Shown here: piece by piece, positions 53,746 through 63,407 of the stretch
How the letters are laid out: each line of letters opens with the position of its first letter
Numbering within the stretch: position 1 is the first letter of the stretch
DNA from: an uncultured Clostridia bacterium
Lineage (GTDB): Bacteria; Bacillota; Clostridia; UMGS1810
Reading direction: 5' to 3'
DNA: 64,000 bases
Assembly (NCBI GenBank): GCA_934463165.1
Contig: CAKSJG010000002.1
Coordinates: 62,001-126,000, forward strand
Notes under the pieces: generated by a model
Database searches by the model: none
Told to the model about the DNA's origin: nothing
Seen by the model: the letters and a program-made list of their open reading frames with translations, nothing else
Translations under genes and position numbers: made by a program

Positions 53746-54933
53746 TTACCAGTAACCCTTTACGCCCTTAATAAGACGTGAGAGAGCCTCCATATAATAA
53801 TAACAGCCCCAGATATTGCACTCATCAACACCGAAATTACCGGGCTTTGAGTATACCGCATGAAGAAGAAGCCCGTCGGATTCCGGTGTATCTTTTGTGC
53901 TGTAGTTTTCATACAGTGAATACATCATTTTATCCACGGCGCCGGCATAAATTTCTTTTTGCTTTTCATCTTTAAGATTTGGTATCATCTCAAGAAGTCC
54001 GCAGCATGCAATAGCGGCCGAAGAAGAATCGCGCGGTTCATCACCGTCGGTAAATGTGAGATCCCAATATGCAACGTAATCCTTGGGAAGATGATTAAGA
54101 TAATAATTTGCAAGCTTTGCATATAATGTTACAAATTTTTCATCATGTATGTATTTGTAGGTAAGAGGCAGTCCGCTGAGAATCCATGCCTGACCTCTCG
54201 ACCAGCATGAATCATCCGAAAAGCCCTGACAGGTTGTGCCTTTATCGGGTGTACCGTCAGGATGAAAAAAGAAAGTATGAAACGTTGAGCCGTCTTCTCT
54301 TACTATGTATTTTATTGTCGTTTCGGCATGAATATGCGCCGCATTTTTATATTTATCGTCACCTGTAACCTCAGATGCCCAATAAAGCAGCGGAATATTG
54401 TTCATACAGTCAACTATAAGACGCAGTTGTTCTCCCACTTTGCCCCATGCCTGAATATAGCCTCCGTCTTTATTATAACGCGTCATAAGATGATCGGCTG
54501 CCATAAGAGCTGCCTCTTTTGCTTTTTCATTTCCTGTGAGCTTATATGCTGCAACGCATGACGGAACATATACAAATCCGAGATCGTGAGTTTCGCATCC
54601 AAGCTTTTCTTCTATTCGTTTATAAAACGTCGGAAGAAGCGATTCGGCATGCTTACGGTATTTTTCGTCGCCGCTTGTTTCATATGCAAGCCAAAGCATA
54701 CCGCACCAAAAGCCTGTATTCCAGCCCTGATCGTTTTCAACCGCAACGTATCTGTTGTTCACACTGCTCTCACTCGGAAATTTACCCTGCATATCATCCC
54801 AAAGCTGATCAATTTTTTTAAGCGCATCAGAAAGAGCCTCCGAAAGCTTTTCATCTGTCATGAGCTTTGCACCAAGGAATCTTTCGGGAGACTTTACACT
54901 GTCGCATTCATATTCTTGCACATTTCTTTTCAT
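53746..54933 (-). CDS. GH88 unsaturated uronyl hydrolase, second copy
   Basis: 395 residues, cytoplasmic. The GH88 Asp positions are in HDLGFVY and IVDCMNNIPLLYW; SCWSRGQAWILSGL and SSSAAIACCGLLEMI match the paralogue at 30585-31721, but the sequences differ over most of their length and this one has a longer N-terminus, so they probably act on different linkages. GGACGG lies upstream of the ATG. A promoter lies about 120 bp upstream. Confidence 0.9.
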   Translation of the reverse strand: MKRNVQEYECDSVKSPERFLGAKLMTDEKLSEALSDALKKIDQLWDDMQGKFPSESSVNNRYVAVENDQGWNTGFWCGMLWLAYETSGDEKYRKHAESLLPTFYKRIEEKLGCETHDLGFVYVPSCVAAYKLTGNEKAKEAALMAADHLMTRYNKDGGYIQAWGKVGEQLRLIVDCMNNIPLLYWASEVTGDDKYKNAAHIHAETTIKYIVREDGSTFHTFFFHPDGTPDKGTTCQGFSDDSCWSRGQAWILSGLPLTYKYIHDEKFVTLYAKLANYYLNHLPKDYVAYWDLTFTDGDEPRDSSSAAIACCGLLEMIPNLKDEKQKEIYAGAVDKMMYSLYENYSTKDTPESDGLLLHAVYSKPGNFGVDECNIWGCYYYMEALSRLIKGVKGYW

Positions 54934-55055
54934 AATTACATCCGTCCTTTTTTATTAAATACTTGTGTTAATACCAAGCCGTCGGCTTTATCACGGTTTT
55001 GATATTAACGAATGAAATCAAGGTATAATTCATTAAGATCAAATTACACCCTGTT

Positions 55056-55084
55056 ATTATATCACATAAGAAAATTACCGTCAA
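55056..55084 (-). promoter_or_regulatory. sigma-A promoter of the second GH88 gene
   Basis: TTGACG (55084-55079), 17-bp spacer, TATAAT (55061-55056). It leaves a leader of about 115 bases with no clear terminator hairpin. Confidence 0.7.
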
Positions 55085-55104
55085 CAATTTTAGGCAAAAT
55101 ACAT

Positions 55105-55602
55105 CTAAATTATAAGAAAAGACTTAAAATATTCAACCACGGACGAGCTTTCTACCAATTCTCTTGTCTGTGGTACGGTGTGCAGAATATTAGTTACAAA
55201 AATTGAAAATACAGCTCCGATTGTTATTCCGAGAATAAGACCGGACACCTTGTTTACGGGCTTAATAATCGGAAGGGAGGAAATAACTCCGAATACTCCC
55301 TTTGTCATTTTAAGAATTAGCCTTATAATTATGTACAGTATAACCGATGCGGCAAAAAATACAATCGCATCGGTGCAATTTTCGGCTACGGCACTGTCAT
55401 AATTTGCCGTGATTGAATTTCTGATCATATCGCCTGCCGGAGACTTTGAAACTGCACTTACAAAGGAATCTTTTGCAAAATATACAGCTATCAATGAAAC
55501 CACAATTGAAAGCAGAGAATATACCGAATTGATAAGTCCCTGCTTTACACCCAAAAAAGCAAACAGGGCAACAACCGATATAATACAAATATCATATATC
55601 AC
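55105..55602 (-). CDS. CvpA-family membrane protein
   Basis: 165 residues, four TM segments; VALFAFLGVKQGLINSVYSLL and a late VNKVSGLILGITIG are typical of CvpA. The family was named for colicin V production and affects envelope stress tolerance; its role is unclear. Start is GTG at 55602. Sits 15 bp after the DUF5711-type gene. Confidence 0.8.
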   Translation of the reverse strand: MIYDICIISVVALFAFLGVKQGLINSVYSLLSIVVSLIAVYFAKDSFVSAVSKSPAGDMIRNSITANYDSAVAENCTDAIVFFAASVILYIIIRLILKMTKGVFGVISSLPIIKPVNKVSGLILGITIGAVFSIFVTNILHTVPQTRELVESSSVVEYFKSFLII

Positions 55603-55617
55603 ATAATCACCGTCCTA

Positions 55618-57063
55618 TCAGTGTTTTACAGACATTAATGTCGCAACGCTGTCTGTTATTGAAAACGCAAAGTTATAGTTCTTATATAACACTGCTTTTT
55701 GAAAATCCGCATCGGTGTCTTTAATTTTCACAACCACGCCGCCATTGTCAAGAAGCACGGTTTCTTTATCAAGAGATAAAAGATAATATCCGTTGTTGGC
55801 GCTGATATATCTCACATTGTTTTTGCTGTTATAAAGTCCCTTGCGCTTGCCGTCGGTGTTGTATATCTCAACCGTTGAATCGCTTAAGTCGGAATTATAT
55901 TTATTAAAGACAAGACCGAACTGTCCGTCGGAATCTATATCATATGTTTTAAGATTTTTTCCCGAATAGTCTATTCTCCATTTTTGCGTTCCTATTGAAT
56001 TAAATCCTGCGGTGTAAGAATTTCCGAAAGCAATGAAATTATCGTTATCAAAATAATAAACTTCCGACACTACGTTATTATCACATTTTACTTCTTTAAT
56101 AGGCTTTGTTTCGGTTGTATCAAAAAATATAAGCTTGCTGCACACCCCCGTATCCGAATAATCAAGAACAGCAGCAACCATATGTTTACCGTCCGGAGAA
56201 AGAGCGGAATCTATTATATCATAATTTGTATGCCATTTATAAATTGACTTGTTGCTTTTGTCATAAGCCGTAAGACATGCGTTGTATCCCGATTCGGTTG
56301 TAACAAGTATATAATATCCGCGCTTATTTACAGACGCACCCAAAATCGTGTCAGATGCCTGACTTTTTATGTAATTTTGCTTGTCGGATATATACAAAAC
56401 ATTTTTGCTGTTTTTGTAATATATAATAGCGTATGAGCCGTTTGTGCGGACAATCGGAACGCCGCTGTAAGCGTTTATTTTGCTTTGCAGGCTCATATCG
56501 GGACCAAAGCACATTACGGAGCCGTTTGATGCATAGATAACACTGTCGCCGAATTTGTCAAAATCGCTGCTCTGAGTCTGCCCGACGGTATATGTATTGC
56601 CTACATACGATCTGTGATATGCATTCGGCAAAATCGGAATATAGTCAAAAAGGATAAGCAGAACAAACGTAATTGCCAAAAGTATCATAACGATATTTTT
56701 TATGAATTTTTTCTTGCTGTCGGAAGCAATTTTTTTCCCTATGACGGAAAGATCGCCCTTTATTTTTTGTGCGACCTTATAATCGTATGTTTCCTCACCT
56801 TCCGCCGTATTTTCATCGGAGGCGGAATCTGCGTCATCGGAACTTTCGTCATAATCATCCGTCTGCGACGGATCTTCGGCATTATTATTCACGTCCGCAT
56901 GTTCTTCATCTTCCGCGTCCGCAGTTTCTGCCCCGGCAGCGGAAGCTTCGGGTTCTGCATCCGTGTTTTTTGAGACATCACCGTTTAAATTGTTTTCTTT
57001 ATTGTCATTTACTTCGCTGTTTTCAAAAATGTCTTTTTCCTCGGGAGAATCAAATTCTTTCAT
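55618..57063 (-). CDS. DUF5711-like membrane protein with acidic cytoplasmic tail and beta-propeller-like domain
   Basis: 481 residues. The first ~100 are almost all Asp, Glu, Ala, Asn and Ser (disordered, strongly acidic), then a basic stretch (KKFIKNIVMILLAITF) enters one TM segment near residue 125-145. The outer ~330 residues repeat short strands with G/D/N turns, propeller-like (CFGPDMSLQSKINAYSG, LSPDGKHMVAAVLDYSD, FGNSYTAGFNSIGTQKW). An ATG at 57108 lies inside truA; the ATG at 57063 with AAAGGAG upstream is preferred. It overlaps truA by 14 bp. Function unknown. Confidence 0.75.
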   Translation of the reverse strand: MKEFDSPEEKDIFENSEVNDNKENNLNGDVSKNTDAEPEASAAGAETADAEDEEHADVNNNAEDPSQTDDYDESSDDADSASDENTAEGEETYDYKVAQKIKGDLSVIGKKIASDSKKKFIKNIVMILLAITFVLLILFDYIPILPNAYHRSYVGNTYTVGQTQSSDFDKFGDSVIYASNGSVMCFGPDMSLQSKINAYSGVPIVRTNGSYAIIYYKNSKNVLYISDKQNYIKSQASDTILGASVNKRGYYILVTTESGYNACLTAYDKSNKSIYKWHTNYDIIDSALSPDGKHMVAAVLDYSDTGVCSKLIFFDTTETKPIKEVKCDNNVVSEVYYFDNDNFIAFGNSYTAGFNSIGTQKWRIDYSGKNLKTYDIDSDGQFGLVFNKYNSDLSDSTVEIYNTDGKRKGLYNSKNNVRYISANNGYYLLSLDKETVLLDNGGVVVKIKDTDADFQKAVLYKNYNFAFSITDSVATLMSVKH

Positions 57064-57817
57064 TTGTATCCTGCTCCTTTGAATCATAATATACTTTAAA
57101 GAGCGCAAGACCCTGCGGAGGGGCCGTCGGTCCTGCGTATGATCTGTCTTTTTTCTCTATTATCGTTTTAACATATCCGGGCTCGGTCTTGCCTGTTCCG
57201 ACATTATAGAGTGTGCCTGTGATAATTCTGACCATGTTATAAAGATAACCGTCTGCATTGATATAAATTTTAACGGTTTTGCCGTCGCGGACTATATCTA
57301 TATTATTAACCGTCCTGACAGTGGTTTCCATTTCGGGTCCCGATGTCATAAACGATTTAAAATCGTGAGTGCCTATAATGTATGACGCCGCATCTTTCAT
57401 AAGTTCACAGTCAAGCGCTCTGCGTATCTGCCATTCGTATCCGGCGGTAAAAACACCAGCCTCGGGATCCGTGTTAACCGTATATTCATATGTTTTCGAT
57501 ACGCACGAAAACCTTGCATGAAAATCTTCATCCGCTTCCTCGGAACTCAAAATCCGTATATCATCGGGCAGAACGTTATTTAAAATCATTGCGATTTTTT
57601 CGGGCGGAATCGGAACGCTGAGATAAAACGAAGCGCAGTAATCCGCCGCATGAACCCCGGCATCCGTTCTGCTGCACCCGTAAACCTTGATATCTTCACC
57701 GGATATTTTTTTAAGCGAATCCGAAAGAACACCCTGAACTGTTTTAACATCAGGCTGTATCTGAAAGCCGTGATATGCCGACCCGTCATATTCAAGTTTC
57801 AGTTTTATATTTTTCAT
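57050..57817 (-). CDS. truA: tRNA pseudouridine(38-40) synthase
   Basis: 255 residues. CSRTDAGVHAADYCASF holds the catalytic Asp; YEYTVNTDPEAG and YLYNMVRIITGTLYNVG are typical. It modifies the anticodon arm of tRNAs. The ribosome site is poor, but the start lies one base after the ecfT stop, so translation is probably coupled. Confidence 0.97.
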   Translation of the reverse strand: MKNIKLKLEYDGSAYHGFQIQPDVKTVQGVLSDSLKKISGEDIKVYGCSRTDAGVHAADYCASFYLSVPIPPEKIAMILNNVLPDDIRILSSEEADEDFHARFSCVSKTYEYTVNTDPEAGVFTAGYEWQIRRALDCELMKDAASYIIGTHDFKSFMTSGPEMETTVRTVNNIDIVRDGKTVKIYINADGYLYNMVRIITGTLYNVGTGKTEPGYVKTIIEKKDRSYAGPTAPPQGLALFKVYYDSKEQDTNERI

Positions 57818-57818
57818 T

Positions 57819-58640
57819 TTAATAACCCATTATTTTTATATTAAAAATATTTAATGTAATAATAACCGCCGTGAACACAATCATCATAAATAATGCCTCA
57901 AAATCCACCTGCGATACCTTAAGCTCTTTCATTCGTGTGCGGTTATCTCCTCCGCGGTAGCATCGGCATTCCATTGCCGTTGCAAGCTCATCGGCACGGC
58001 GGAAGGAGCTTATAAAAAGAGGAATAAGCACGGGAATCAGTGCCTTTGCACGGTTTATGATATTTCCGCTTTCAAAATCGGCACCTCTTGACTTCTGAGC
58101 CATCATAATTTTTTCGGTTTCAAGAATGAGAGTCGGAATAAATCTTAAAGCAATAGACATCATCATTGCAAGCTCATGTGCCGGAAGACCTATCTTTGAA
58201 AAGGGCTTCAGCAGGCTTTCTATACCGTCGGTAAGAAGCAGCGGCGAGGTTGTGTATGTCAGAAGAGAACTGCCGACAACCAAAAATATGAGCCTGAGAG
58301 CCATATTTATTGCATTCAAAAGACCGGTTTCAGTAATTTTAAGAAATTTATATTGCCAGATGACATTATCTCCGCCTGTAAAAAACAAATTTATTACCGC
58401 CGTGATTATAATAATAATCAGCAGCGGCTTCACTGATTTCAAAACCAACCGCATCTTGATTTTTGACAAATACACCACGCCTGTGCAAAATAAAGCAACC
58501 GCAGCATATGACGCAACCGAATTTGCAAAAAAGACCAATATTATAAATACAAGCGTAAAAATTATTTTAAATCTCGGATCCATACGGTGTATGGGTGAAT
58601 CCATCGGAAAATACTGTCCAAGTGTAATATCTTTAAGCAT
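57819..58640 (-). CDS. ecfT: energy-coupling factor transporter T component
   Basis: 273 residues, five to six TM segments. QYFPMDSPIHRMDPRFKIIFT and the coupling motifs MAQKSRGADFE and ATAMECRCYRGGDNRTRM are present. EcfT links the two ATPases with various S components for vitamin and metal import. It shares one base with ecfA2 (TAATG). Confidence 0.95.
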   Translation of the reverse strand: MLKDITLGQYFPMDSPIHRMDPRFKIIFTLVFIILVFFANSVASYAAVALFCTGVVYLSKIKMRLVLKSVKPLLIIIIITAVINLFFTGGDNVIWQYKFLKITETGLLNAINMALRLIFLVVGSSLLTYTTSPLLLTDGIESLLKPFSKIGLPAHELAMMMSIALRFIPTLILETEKIMMAQKSRGADFESGNIINRAKALIPVLIPLFISSFRRADELATAMECRCYRGGDNRTRMKELKVSQVDFEALFMMIVFTAVIITLNIFNIKIMGY

Positions 58641-59497
58641 TATTTACCTGCCTTCTTCAAATAATCCGCAACAGCCTCTGCTGCATCGTTTATCGTGAAT
58701 ATATCACTGCCAAGGTCAATACCCCGGCTTTTAAGGTGATTGACAACCCTTGTAACCTGGGGAACGTTAAGCCCTATCGCCTTAAGCTTTTCGGAATCGG
58801 CAAAGATCTTTCCGACGGTATCATACGCAAAAAGTCTGCCGTCCGATACAACCATTATTTTTTTAACCGTATTTGCAACATCCTCCATACTGTGAGATAC
58901 CAATATAACCGTAACGTTTTTATCGTCGTGAAGCTGCTTTATGCTGCTTAAAATCTCGTTTCTGCCGGCGGGATCAAGACCTGCCGTCGGTTCATCAAGA
59001 ATTAAAATTTCCGGTCTCATTGCAAGCACGCCCGCAATTGCAACGCGTCTTTTCTGCCCTCCCGAAAGTTCAAACGGAGAGCGCGAAAGAATTTCTTCAT
59101 CAAGCCCGACCACGGATATTACCTCATGTATTACACCGTCAATTTCTTCGGGAGTAAACCCGAGATTTGTCGGACCGTAGGCAATATCTTTGTATACGGT
59201 TTCTTCAAACAGCTGATACTCGGGATATTGAAACACAAGCCCGACTGTGCTGCGAAGCTTTTTCATATCAACCTTGGGCTGTGTAATATCAACACCGTTG
59301 ACAACGATTCTGCCGCTGTCGGGTTTTATAAGACCGTTAAGAGTCTGAATAAGCGTTGATTTGCCCGAGCCCGTATGCCCGATTAAGGCTATAAAATCTC
59401 CGTCATCTATTTTAAATGATATATCGGTAAGAGCTTGCTTCTCAAACGGCGTACCCCTGCCGTATAAATAGCTTATATTTTCCGCAATTATCGGCAT
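58640..59497 (-). CDS. ecfA2: energy-coupling factor transporter ATPase 2
   Basis: 285 residues. GHTGSGKST (Walker A), LSGGQKRRVAIAGVL and ILILDEPTAGLDPAG are intact. Pairs with EcfA1. A strong GGAGGAG site. Overlaps ecfA1 by 10 bp and touches ecfT. Confidence 0.96.
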   Translation of the reverse strand: MPIIAENISYLYGRGTPFEKQALTDISFKIDDGDFIALIGHTGSGKSTLIQTLNGLIKPDSGRIVVNGVDITQPKVDMKKLRSTVGLVFQYPEYQLFEETVYKDIAYGPTNLGFTPEEIDGVIHEVISVVGLDEEILSRSPFELSGGQKRRVAIAGVLAMRPEILILDEPTAGLDPAGRNEILSSIKQLHDDKNVTVILVSHSMEDVANTVKKIMVVSDGRLFAYDTVGKIFADSEKLKAIGLNVPQVTRVVNHLKSRGIDLGSDIFTINDAAEAVADYLKKAGK

Positions 59498-60321
59498 AAT
59501 TTATATATCTCCTCCGTACATTCGTCTACACTTAAAACATCATCCCTGACCGGATACCCCATTTTTTTCAGTTCATAGGCAAGAAGTGTTGCCTGGGGAA
59601 CATCAAGCCCTATGGATTTAAGCTTTTCAACGTTTTTAAAAACATGGCGCGGAGTGTCGTCTATGATAATTTCTCCGTCGTCTATTACAACAATTCTGTC
59701 AGCCTTTGCGGCTTCATCCATGTTATGTGTTATAAGCACTATGGTAATTCCGTATTTTTCTTTAAGATTAAGGATTGTCTGAATAACCTCTCTTCTGCCT
59801 ATTGGGTCAAGCATGGCTGTCGGCTCGTCCATGACTATGATATTCGGCTTCATGGCTATAATACCCGCAATCGCAACACGCTGCTTCTGACCGCCGGAAA
59901 GCATATGAGGAGCGTGTTTTTTATATTCGCTCATGCCGACGGCATCAAGAGCCTCATCTACTCTTTTTCTTATTTCTTTCGGCTCAACCGCAAGGTTTTC
60001 GGGCGCAAAGGCAACATCATCCTCCACAATGGAGGCGACAATTTGATTGTCGGGATTTTGAAACACCATGCCGACCTTGCTTCGGATATCCCATAGTTTA
60101 TCTTCGTCCGAAGTCGGTATTCCGTCTATATATACGCATCCGCCGACAGGAAGAAGTATGGCATTCAGGTGTTTTGCAAAAGTTGATTTTCCCGAGCCGT
60201 TATGACCGAGAACGGCAACAAATTCACCGTCGGATATATTAATATTTATATTTTTAAGAACCTGCTGTACGGTATTATTTTCATGACTGTACGAATAAGA
60301 AAGGTTTTTTACTTCTATCAA
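59488..60321 (-). CDS. ecfA1: energy-coupling factor transporter ATPase 1
   Basis: 277 residues from TTG at 60321. GHNGSGKSTFAKHLN, LSGGQKQRVAIAG and IIVMDEPTAMLDPIG are intact. An ATG at 60345 lies inside the upstream methyltransferase gene and would place the GGAGG site within the coding region; TTG stands 7 bases after GGAGG and gives the usual start (M)IEVKNLSYSY. In many Firmicutes this block follows rplQ; here it follows a methyltransferase. Confidence 0.94.
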   Translation of the reverse strand: MIEVKNLSYSYSHENNTVQQVLKNININISDGEFVAVLGHNGSGKSTFAKHLNAILLPVGGCVYIDGIPTSDEDKLWDIRSKVGMVFQNPDNQIVASIVEDDVAFAPENLAVEPKEIRKRVDEALDAVGMSEYKKHAPHMLSGGQKQRVAIAGIIAMKPNIIVMDEPTAMLDPIGRREVIQTILNLKEKYGITIVLITHNMDEAAKADRIVVIDDGEIIIDDTPRHVFKNVEKLKSIGLDVPQATLLAYELKKMGYPVRDDVLSVDECTEEIYKLCR

Positions 60322-60337
60322 TTTTTTTCCTCCGAAA

Positions 60338-61204
60338 TCATTCACTGTACCATCTTGTTGTATATCCGCACGGAAGCGGAAGATTGTTGGAGCTCATCAT
60401 CAAACACAGCTCATCGGATGTTATATTTCCGCCGTACTTTGACTTGATTATAAAATTCAAAACATTTGCAACAACATTATGCGAAATACCTGTTGTATAA
60501 GAATTGACTATCACAAACAGCGGATTATCACTCAAAAGCTCGGCGCAAAGCCCGGCAAGAGAATAAAATTCATCTTCAAACCGCCACAGTTCACCCTTGG
60601 GACCTCTGCCGTATGTCGGCGGATCCATAATTATTGCGTCGTATTTATTGCCGCGGCGAATTTCGCGCTGCACAAATTTAACACAATCATCAACTATATA
60701 GCGTATGGGTGCATTCAAAAGACCCGATGAATGAGCATTTTCTTTTGCCCAGCTTACCATTCCTTTTGCAGCGTCAACATGCACGACGCTTGCACCGGCA
60801 TGAGCTGCGGCAATTGTTGCACCGCCCGTATATGCAAAAAGGTTAAGCACCTTGATATCTCTTTTTGCGGATGTGATTTTTTCTGATATAAAATCCCAGT
60901 TTGCCGCCTGCTCGGGGAATATTCCCGTGTGTTTAAAGCCCATGGGCTTTACATTAAATATAAGGTCTTTGTATTTAATCTGCCAGCTTTTGGGAAGTCG
61001 TGTACGATACTGCCACGCTCCGCCGCCCGATTTGCTCCTGTGGTATACGGCATCGGCGGATGTCCATAATTTTTTTTCGGTCCTGCATTGCCAGATTGCC
61101 TGGGGATCCGGCCTTACAAGATAATAGTCTCCCCATTTTTCAAGCTTCTGACCGTCAGACGCGTCTATAAGCATGTAATCTTTCCAGTTATCTGAAGTAA
61201 GCAT
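60338..61204 (-). CDS. class I SAM-dependent methyltransferase, RlmI-like
   Basis: 288 residues. VLNLFAYTGGATIAAAHAG (SAM loop), VHVDAAKGMVSWAKEN and IIMDPPTYGRGPKGELW (catalytic NPPY-like motif, here DPPT) fit the COG1092 group of rRNA methyltransferases. The N-terminal PUA-like region is reduced. AAGGAG precedes the ATG. The exact RNA target is unknown. Confidence 0.85.
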   Translation of the reverse strand: MLTSDNWKDYMLIDASDGQKLEKWGDYYLVRPDPQAIWQCRTEKKLWTSADAVYHRSKSGGGAWQYRTRLPKSWQIKYKDLIFNVKPMGFKHTGIFPEQAANWDFISEKITSAKRDIKVLNLFAYTGGATIAAAHAGASVVHVDAAKGMVSWAKENAHSSGLLNAPIRYIVDDCVKFVQREIRRGNKYDAIIMDPPTYGRGPKGELWRFEDEFYSLAGLCAELLSDNPLFVIVNSYTTGISHNVVANVLNFIIKSKYGGNITSDELCLMMSSNNLPLPCGYTTRWYSE

Positions 61205-61205
61205 T

Positions 61206-62213
61206 TTATACTCCTTTGTCAGCGTTTACTATTTCTCTGATGTCTGCCCCGGCAAATCTGACCGGAGAAAACTCATTTTTAAGTCTCGACATTATTCTTT
61301 CCTGATAAATTTCGTTTATTTTATCTAAAGTAAGATTGGTATTTATGATTATCGGTTTTTCATCCGAAATCCGTGTGTTTATCAGATCGAAAAATACCGA
61401 CTGTGTATATGACGTGATAAATTCTGTACCAAAATCGTCTATAATCAACAAATCACAGTTATATATGCTGTCATATGCGATTGAATACTCGTCTCTGTCA
61501 ACCTTTGAAAATTTATATTCTTCAAGGAACTGCAGGAGCTTATATGCGGATTTGTAAATAACAAAATATCCCCTGTCGGTAACGGCATTGTCAATGCAGC
61601 CTGCCATGAATGTTTTTCCGAGTCCCGACGGACCGTATAAAAAGAGATTACCCGAGCCGTTGCCGGAAAACTCGTCACAGTATTTTTTGCATCTCATAAA
61701 ATTAATTTTCATGAGGTCATATGGTGAATACCCTATTTGCGGGTCTTTATCCTTAGAATAATATGAAAGCTCAAATTTATCGAACGAAGATTTTTTTAAA
61801 GAGGCATTTTTGCCGCTTTCGCCCGGAAGCCTTATATAAGACTGCAGTTTTTTCATATAGCATCCGCATTTTGAACCGTCGCTTCTAAAGCCCGTATCCT
61901 TGCATTTTTTGCAGCTATACTCAATTTCATATGGCTTTATACCGTTTAAATCAAGGATTGCCTGCCGCTCTTTGTTAAGTGAATCGGCGCTCATTTTAAC
62001 AAACTTTTCGGCTTCTTCGGGAGAAATATTCTCTTCAAGAACCTTTCTTGCCGCATTAACCGCAAGCGCTGCAATTTCAGAATCAATCTGCTCTATGCGC
62101 GGAAATCTGTAATACAACATTTGTTTTGCTTCAAGTTTTTGAGTTTCGTGATCACTTTGCATTTTGGCATAATCAGACATTATTTTTGAATGTATTGAAT
62201 TAATCATTTCCAT
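61206..62213 (-). CDS. DnaI/DnaC-type helicase loader
   Basis: 335 residues. A zinc-finger-like C-x2-C...CGC (YSCKKCKDTGF, GSKCGCYM) precedes an AAA+ domain with GPSGLGKTFMAG, LLIIDDFGTE and sensor-1 INTNL. It loads the replicative helicase. Overlaps dnaD-type gene by 14 bp; GGCGGTG stands before the ATG. Confidence 0.92.
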   Translation of the reverse strand: MEMINSIHSKIMSDYAKMQSDHETQKLEAKQMLYYRFPRIEQIDSEIAALAVNAARKVLEENISPEEAEKFVKMSADSLNKERQAILDLNGIKPYEIEYSCKKCKDTGFRSDGSKCGCYMKKLQSYIRLPGESGKNASLKKSSFDKFELSYYSKDKDPQIGYSPYDLMKINFMRCKKYCDEFSGNGSGNLFLYGPSGLGKTFMAGCIDNAVTDRGYFVIYKSAYKLLQFLEEYKFSKVDRDEYSIAYDSIYNCDLLIIDDFGTEFITSYTQSVFFDLINTRISDEKPIIINTNLTLDKINEIYQERIMSRLKNEFSPVRFAGADIREIVNADKGV

Positions 62214-63234
62214 TGTTTACACCGCCCTTATACTTTGACATCATCTTATCAAGCATTTCTTTTTCGGCATCGCTTATGTTATATGTCGGCGGATAATTTC
62301 TGAATTTGCTGTTTTTGACATTTGACGGCACGTCTCTTCCAGACGCACCGGATTTGTTTTCCGATTCGTTTTTTAAAACAGCATCCATATATTTAAACGA
62401 AATTTTACCGGTATTTAAAACAGAAATATTATATGCCGAAACAATCTGTTCTTCACTCAGCTTCATGGTGTTAATCCACGAAAACAGCATCTTTTCTTCA
62501 TCATCCGAAAAATCTCTGCCGTTTATTTTAAACAGCTTTCTGTAATGATTTACAACCGAGTTGCTTTCACTCAGCTGCTTTATATATTTAAGTGCCTTAT
62601 CTGATGTATTAATGCCTTTATCCGCCCATGAATATGCAATTTTCTCTATATATCTCATGTTGGTTTTTCCGATCGATGTGCAATATTCAAACAAAATTAT
62701 AATAACCTTATCGGGAAGTGACAAATAATCAATAAAGCTGTATATTATTTTATAATCATTTGCGCTCAGGCTTTTTCCGAGCATTTGCTGAATAAGATCA
62801 AAAAGGTGTGCAAGCTTGTCATCACTCCGGATCGTTTTCACAACGTTTTTTGCCCTGTATGACGAAATGACAGATTTATCCGCCGGGTAGAGATGTTTTT
62901 CGGGCTCCGGCATCGGCTCTTCTTCTCCCGATGCCTGCGGAGCCGAAGCATTAAGATTCAAAATAGATATTGCGGAAGCTCCGTCGGACGAGGACTCGCA
63001 TTTCATAACGCCCTCTTTGCACCAAAACTTGATTGCATTTATAACATCAGAACCGAGAAGCCCCGTATCTGCTGAAATTTTATCAAGTGACAGATTACCT
63101 GAATTCCTGCTGTGCCTGAGCATATACAAATATATTTTTATATATGAAGCGTTAGCGTCTCTTATGTATTTATCGACAAAACGGTTACTTATCGTAAACG
63201 AATCAGATTCGGACGCTATTTTAAATTCCTTCAT
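62200..63234 (-). CDS. DnaD-domain replication protein
   Basis: 344 residues. A winged-helix N-terminal region (IKIYLYMLRHSRNSGNLSLDKIS) is followed by a DnaD/DnaB2 domain with YIEKIAYSWADKGINT and a second such repeat ending KYMDAVLKNE. With DnaI it initiates or restarts replication. A promoter lies at 63277-63306. Confidence 0.9.
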   Translation of the reverse strand: MKEFKIASESDSFTISNRFVDKYIRDANASYIKIYLYMLRHSRNSGNLSLDKISADTGLLGSDVINAIKFWCKEGVMKCESSSDGASAISILNLNASAPQASGEEEPMPEPEKHLYPADKSVISSYRAKNVVKTIRSDDKLAHLFDLIQQMLGKSLSANDYKIIYSFIDYLSLPDKVIIILFEYCTSIGKTNMRYIEKIAYSWADKGINTSDKALKYIKQLSESNSVVNHYRKLFKINGRDFSDDEEKMLFSWINTMKLSEEQIVSAYNISVLNTGKISFKYMDAVLKNESENKSGASGRDVPSNVKNSKFRNYPPTYNISDAEKEMLDKMMSKYKGGVNNGND

Positions 63235-63276
63235 TTATTTAACCACCCAATCGACAATATAAATTAACTAATAGTA

Positions 63277-63306
63277 ATTATATCATATTCACATCACCAT
63301 TGTAAA
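63277..63306 (-). promoter_or_regulatory. promoter of the dnaD-dnaI operon
   Basis: TTTACA (63306-63301), 18-bp spacer ending ATATGA, TATAAT (63282-63277), about 40 bp before the ATG. Confidence 0.65.
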
Positions 63307-63407
63307 GTAATTTAAGAATATTTAGGGTATATTAACAAAAATATCGGGATTTATCTCAAATCAAAGTATATATGATTTATTGAAAGGCAAAAACATCTGT
63401 CTGACGA

